31,698 bases of DNA. Source: CAJBLF01 sp964494005. GTDB lineage: Bacteria; Patescibacteriota; Gracilibacteria; Absconditabacterales; Absconditicoccaceae. The DNA lies in NCBI GenBank assembly GCA_964494005.1, contig CAZBQE010000004.1, positions 1 through 31,698 of the forward strand, written 5' to 3'. Below are positions 28,553 to 31,698 of this stretch, piece by piece. The notes under the pieces were generated by a model that saw only the letters and a list, made by a program, of their open reading frames with translations, was not told the origin of the DNA and ran no database searches. Every line of letters begins with the position of its first letter. Within the stretch, counting starts at the first letter, position 1. The position numbers and the translations under genes were made by a program.

Positions 28553-28801
28553 TTAATTGTTAATTATTTTATATTCTTTGATCTCTGATTTTTTCAATAA
28601 CGCTTCTACTTTTTTTTCTTGTTCTGGATTGAATTCCACAATTACCGCTTTTTCTTCCTGTTTTTTGATTTTGTTGTCGTGAAGGGTATAGGATTGTGCA
28701 TAATTGATTCTTCTGATGCGGGTAGCCGCTCATGATTTCAAAAGTCAGGTTATGATATGTTTCAGTTTTCTTCCATCATTTTTATAAAAAAAAATAAGCA
28801 T
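28553..28801 (-). CDS. Small hypothetical protein after the FecR-like gene
   Basis: 82 residues: MLIFFYKNDGRKLKHIITGLLKSGAATRIRRINYAQSYTLHDNK, then KKQEEKAVIVEFNPEQEKKVEALLKKSEIKEYKIINN. Two UGA-Gly codons hide it from standard ORF calling. It has a beta-alpha character with a Lys/Glu-rich C-terminus and no TM segment. It begins 38 bp after the stop of the FecR-like gene on the same strand, so it is probably co-transcribed. No family is recognised. Confidence 0.6.
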
Positions 28802-28839
28802 TAGTTTTTTTGGAAATATAATTAAAAACTAGGTTTTTT

Positions 28840-30213
28840 TTATTCTTCTTGGATTGTTTTTTCTGTAGAAATTTCTTGATCTGTAGAAATTTCTTGAGGA
28901 GCGTTTGCTCATCGTTCTTTGGTGATAATATTCGTTAATGATTTTTCTATATATTCGAGGTTTTCATCGTATGTTGGTGGTACATTGTACTGTGAAGTAA
29001 ATGTTTCTTTGAGTTTTTTGATATCTGAAATTAATCCTTCTATTTTTGTTTTGGCTTCTCCGCTATTTTTGTTGTAGGCCAATCCAATAGTTTGATATAT
29101 ATTTTGGATTCTTTTTTCCAGTTTTTGGTAAGCACTTGTGAAAGCTTCATTATTTCCTTCTTCATATGTTATTGTTATTGCTTCAAGTTCTGAAGTATAA
29201 AAATCTGAATATAAACTATTGTTGAGTATTTTATCTTGTTCTGGTTCTAATATTTTCTTTTCTTCTCCCAAGATAGAGGTGATTTCTTTGGTAATTTCTT
29301 CTTTATTTTCGCTTATATTTGTATTGGTATATAATAAACTAAGTAGTGATATAGTTTCTTGTTCTTGTTCTTCTTGGTTTATTTCTTCGTTTTTTTCTTG
29401 ATTTAATGAAAATGTCTGAGAAATATTTTTGGTTTGTATCGCTGTTGTGAAACTATCAATATTTGCAAAGACTTGAATATCATTGTTTTGGATGGTTACT
29501 ACTTGTTCTTTGCTGAGTTTGGTTGTTTTTTCTGTACCGTTGTTTTTGGTAACCAAAATATTTGCTCCGTTGTTTTGGAAAATTTGTTTGTCGCCTTCTT
29601 GGACAAATTTAAAATTCATGGGTTGTTTTTTGTCTTCTTGTTTTATCGTGATATCGTTGATGGCGAGTTCTATGGTCTGTGTTTTTTTGTTGTTTCCTTC
29701 CATTTCTATGAAATTTCCGTAGATGAGATTGAGTTTATAATTTTCATTTGGTGTTTTTTGAACGATTAATTTTGCTGGACCAATAATTTTGGCTTGGGTT
29801 CCACTATCTATTTCAAATGCTAATTGAGTATCTTCTTTGAGTAAAATAGTATCGCCATTACTAATATTGTTGGTTTTGCTTAAAATTCCATCGTGTTCGA
29901 TATAGAAGTTTCCTTGTGCATTGATAACTTGAGCTATATAATCTGCTTGTACGGTGTTGTTTGAATTTTTGATGATGGAGAATCGGTTGTTGGATTGGAA
30001 ATCCCCTCCATTGAAAAGATATACACCATATACTCCCACTAATAAAAATACGAATATCGTGCTATAGACAAAATATTTGGTATAAATAAATGATGCTCTT
30101 TTGAGTGAGTTTTTTTTTGTCTTTTTATATAAAATATTCTGATAGAGATCCAATTTGTCTATATCAGTAAAAGTAGTCTGTTTTTGTGAGTCAAAAAATT
30201 CCTGGAGTTTCAT
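28840..30213 (-). CDS. FecR-like transmembrane protein (candidate anti-sigma factor)
   Basis: 457 residues. A cytosolic N-terminus of about 45 residues (MKLQEFFDSQKQTTFTDIDKLDLYQNILYKK), one TM helix (VYSTIFVFLLVGVYGVYLF), then a FecR-like beta domain (AQGNFYIEHDGILSKTNNISNGDTILLKEDTQLAFEIDSGTQAKIIGPAKLIV... to about 230) and a helical Glu-rich C-terminal half. One UGA-Gly near the end adds 22 residues with a QEIST-DQEIST repeat. The topology matches anti-sigma factors of FecR type. Its promoter has the ECF-like blocks also found before the S-layer gene, which fits autoregulation. The cognate sigma gene is not in the window. A structural FecR-domain protein is the alternative. Confidence 0.7.
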
Positions 30214-30254
30214 AAAGATAGATATATCAAGAAATAGAATATTCTTTCACTTAA

Positions 30255-30284
30255 GTATACGAATAAGTCGACAGTTTGTGACAA
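30255..30284 (-). promoter_or_regulatory. ECF-like promoter of the FecR-like gene
   Basis: The minus strand reads TTGTCACAAA, 12 nt, TCGTATAC, identical in both blocks and in spacing to 2623-2652. It predicts a start of transcription about 30 nt before the FecR-like ATG at 30213. Confidence 0.55.
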
Positions 30285-30311
30285 TAAAATGCTATACATA
30301 ATTATTTAAGG

Positions 30312-30339
30312 TTGACATTTTATAAAAAAGATATATATA
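30312..30339 (+). promoter_or_regulatory. Candidate sigma-70-type promoter toward the ArsR gene
   Basis: Perfect TTGACA (30312-30317), 16 bp, TATATA (30334-30339), about 160 bp before the ArsR-type gene. The surrounding AT-rich run makes the -10 assignment uncertain. Confidence 0.4.
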
Positions 30340-30500
30340 TTATATATTAAGATATAAAACTCTAGGTAAGTATTTGTTTTCTTGTTTTTGATATTCGGTA
30401 TTTGCTGCTTGTGTCTAAAAAGTGTTTCTCTTGTAATTTTATTTTGAAAATATAGTATATATGCGAGATATAGATATTTATCTATTAATCCTCATTCAAA

Positions 30501-30758
30501 ATGATGGATACTATCTTCAAGACCTTGTCTGACAGGAATCGTAGAAGAATACTCCAGCTTTTGAAGCAAAAAGAAATGACCGTGTCTGAGTTATTGACAC
30601 ATTTTGACATCACGCAGGCATCACTTTCTCACCATCTGGATGTTCTCAAAAGATCGAATCTCGTTCTGGATGAAAGGAGAGGACAATTTGTTTTCTATTC
30701 GCTTAATCATCCCGTTTTTGAGGAAAGTGTGAATATGATACTTAATTTGCTCGTGTAA
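30501..30758 (+). CDS. ArsR/SdpR-type winged-helix transcription regulator
   Basis: 85 residues: MMDTIFKTLSDRNRRRILQLLKQKEMTVSELLTHFDITQASLSHHLDVLKRSNLVLDERRGQFVFYSLNHPVFEE. This is a complete ArsR-fold winged helix with recognition helix ITQASLSHHLDVLK and beta wing. It lacks the Cys of metal-sensing ArsR/SmtB proteins and resembles the SdpR autorepressor group. The usual SdpI-type partner is absent. It diverges from the FecR-like gene with a 287-bp shared region and could regulate it; this is inference. Confidence 0.85.
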   Translation: MMDTIFKTLSDRNRRRILQLLKQKEMTVSELLTHFDITQASLSHHLDVLKRSNLVLDERRGQFVFYSLNHPVFEESVNMILNLLV

Positions 30759-30900
30759 ATATTATTATAGATGATAAATGATAGATGATAGATGAAGGAA
30801 TTTGTCTTATCATAAACTATTGTAATTTGCGGATAGTTCGTAAAAAAATAATACATTCATTTATCATTTCTAATTTCTCATTTATCATTGTTTTTTTGTC

Positions 30901-31449
30901 ATGATCATCACTATGTCAGGGAAAGCGGGAAGTGGAAAGGGGACGGTCGCAAAGATATTGTCAGAAAAATTAGGATATGAACATATTTCTATCGGTAATA
31001 TGAAAAGAGAATTAGCTACTGCTATGGGCATGACTATTTCTGAATTTAATACCTTGTGAGAATTACCTGAAAACAAAGAAAAATTTGATCTCAAATATGA
31101 AGAATATCAGAAAAATCTGGATGTGAATTCTGGGATAATTTTGGATAGCAGGCTCGGATTTTATTGTCAGCCAAATGCATTCAAAGTGTATTTAGATGTT
31201 AGTGATGAAGAGGCAGCGAGAAGGATTTTTGGTGATAAAGAAAGGAGTTGAGATGTGTATAATTCGCTTCAGACTGTTCAGGAAGCAACCAAAAAAAGGA
31301 ATGAAGATGATATCAAAAGATATAAAGAATTGTATAATATAGATCTTAGTGATAAGGCTAATTTTGATTTAGTAGTCGATACTGACGGAAAACTTCCTCA
31401 GCAAGTAGCGGAGGAAATTATAGAAGTGTTTACTCAGTTTAAAGCATAA
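30901..31449 (+). CDS. Cytidylate kinase-like (archaeal-type CMP kinase) protein
   Basis: 182 residues, two UGA-Gly codons. P-loop SGKAGSGKGTVAKIL (residues 6-20), GYEHISIGNMKRELA, then GIILDSRLGFYCQPNAFKVYLDVSDEEAARRIFGDKERSGD. These match the short cytidylate kinase-like family (TIGR02173 type) that phosphorylates CMP/dCMP with ATP. With the standard code it breaks into pieces after residue 50. The upstream 140 bp hold ATTTATCAT/ATGATAGATG repeats like the one inside comEC. No Shine-Dalgarno site. An adenylate-kinase-like paralogue is the alternative. Confidence 0.8.
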
Positions 31450-31480
31450 AGTTTCAAGTTTAAAGCTGTGTTTTATTTTT

Positions 31481-31698
31481 TTATAAGTTGTTAATAATCG
31501 CTGTTTTTATTTCTTCTAAATTAGTTCATTCTTTCACAGATATTCGTACATTTTCCTTTTCAGGAAAGTGTTTTTTGATTTCCGCCAATTGTGTTTTGTC
31601 TAGCAAATCGATTTTATTGAAGACAAGGATTCTTTTTTGTTTGGCTCAGATTTCGTCCAGAATGTGGTTTACAATTGAAATTCTTTCGTCGATGAAGG
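31481..31698 (-). CDS. hflX: HflX-like GTPase, C-terminal part
   Basis: About 71 C-terminal residues are visible and the 5' part lies beyond the window. DERISIVNHILDEIGAKQKRILVFNKIDLLDK holds the G4 motif NKID, and RISVKEGTNLEEIKTAIINNL holds the G5-like region. Two UGA-Gly codons. The ER-x-I--V--IL-EI spacing before NKID is that of HflX, a ribosome-splitting GTPase, rather than Era or Der, but with only the last third visible other Obg-HflX members remain possible. Confidence 0.65.

Noticed and set aside
8048..30213. Many genes as frameshifted or decayed pseudogenes
   Set aside because: Breaks are nearly always UGA in frame and disappear with table 25; only 3318-3698 has a true UAG interruption.

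Overview
The window comes from a bacterium that reads UGA as glycine (translation table 25), so it most likely belongs to Candidatus Absconditabacteria (SR1) or Gracilibacteria (BD1-5/GN02) of the Candidate Phyla Radiation. The DNA is AT-rich. Read with the standard code, nearly every gene breaks at UGA. Read with UGA=Gly, the fragments join into full-length family members. I counted about 110 in-frame UGA codons, several at invariant glycines (MurG N-terminal glycine loop, ComEC SG-N motif, SGNH block III), while Trp is encoded by UGG in the same proteins. All gene coordinates below use this code.

Layout. 1-2211: S-layer-like protein with SLH-type repeats, transcribed leftwards, preceded by a leader with a row of hairpins and an ECF-like promoter. 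2437-6113: a repeat-rich stretch holding a DUF559 nuclease-like pseudogene, comEC, and an intact DUF559 paralogue. 6114-10558: a CsaB-type pyruvyltransferase, two four-helix-bundle (S23/IVP-like) proteins and a large secreted lamin-tail-domain protein. 10933-12695: a small membrane protein, murG and a HigA-like regulator. 12696-13254: a gene-free region with an operator-like repeat array. 13255-15701: two unrecognised proteins. 15772-19910: rluA-type pseudouridine synthase, secF, rnc and an LCP-family cell wall ligase, all leftwards. 20170-23055 is a rightward five-gene operon led by pilT and ending with two TrbC/VirB2-like membrane proteins. It is followed by a small membrane protein, tRNA-Gly(GCC), and a 941-residue protein that appears to fuse a lytic transglycosylase, an EF-hand loop and an SGNH hydrolase. 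27029-27197: a tiny basic ORF and a 7-codon ORF with unusually strong Shine-Dalgarno sites, closed by a terminator. 27196-30213, leftwards: two FecR-like membrane proteins and a small protein. 30501-31449, rightwards: an ArsR/SdpR-type regulator and a cytidylate kinase-like protein. The window ends in the C-terminus of an HflX-like GTPase.

The theme is the cell envelope: S-layer, pyruvylation of wall polymer, lipid II synthesis (MurG), wall-polymer ligation (LCP), protein export (SecF), DNA uptake (ComEC), pilus motor (PilT) and a large putative peptidoglycan hydrolase. That fits an epibiotic or predatory lifestyle, but lifestyle is an inference. The most notable observations are the transglycosylase-SGNH fusion, an identical ECF-like promoter in front of both the S-layer gene and the FecR-like gene, the hairpins with a UGUGA loop in the S-layer leader, and intergenic repeats that have entered reading frames (comEC, pyruvyltransferase, lamin-tail protein).
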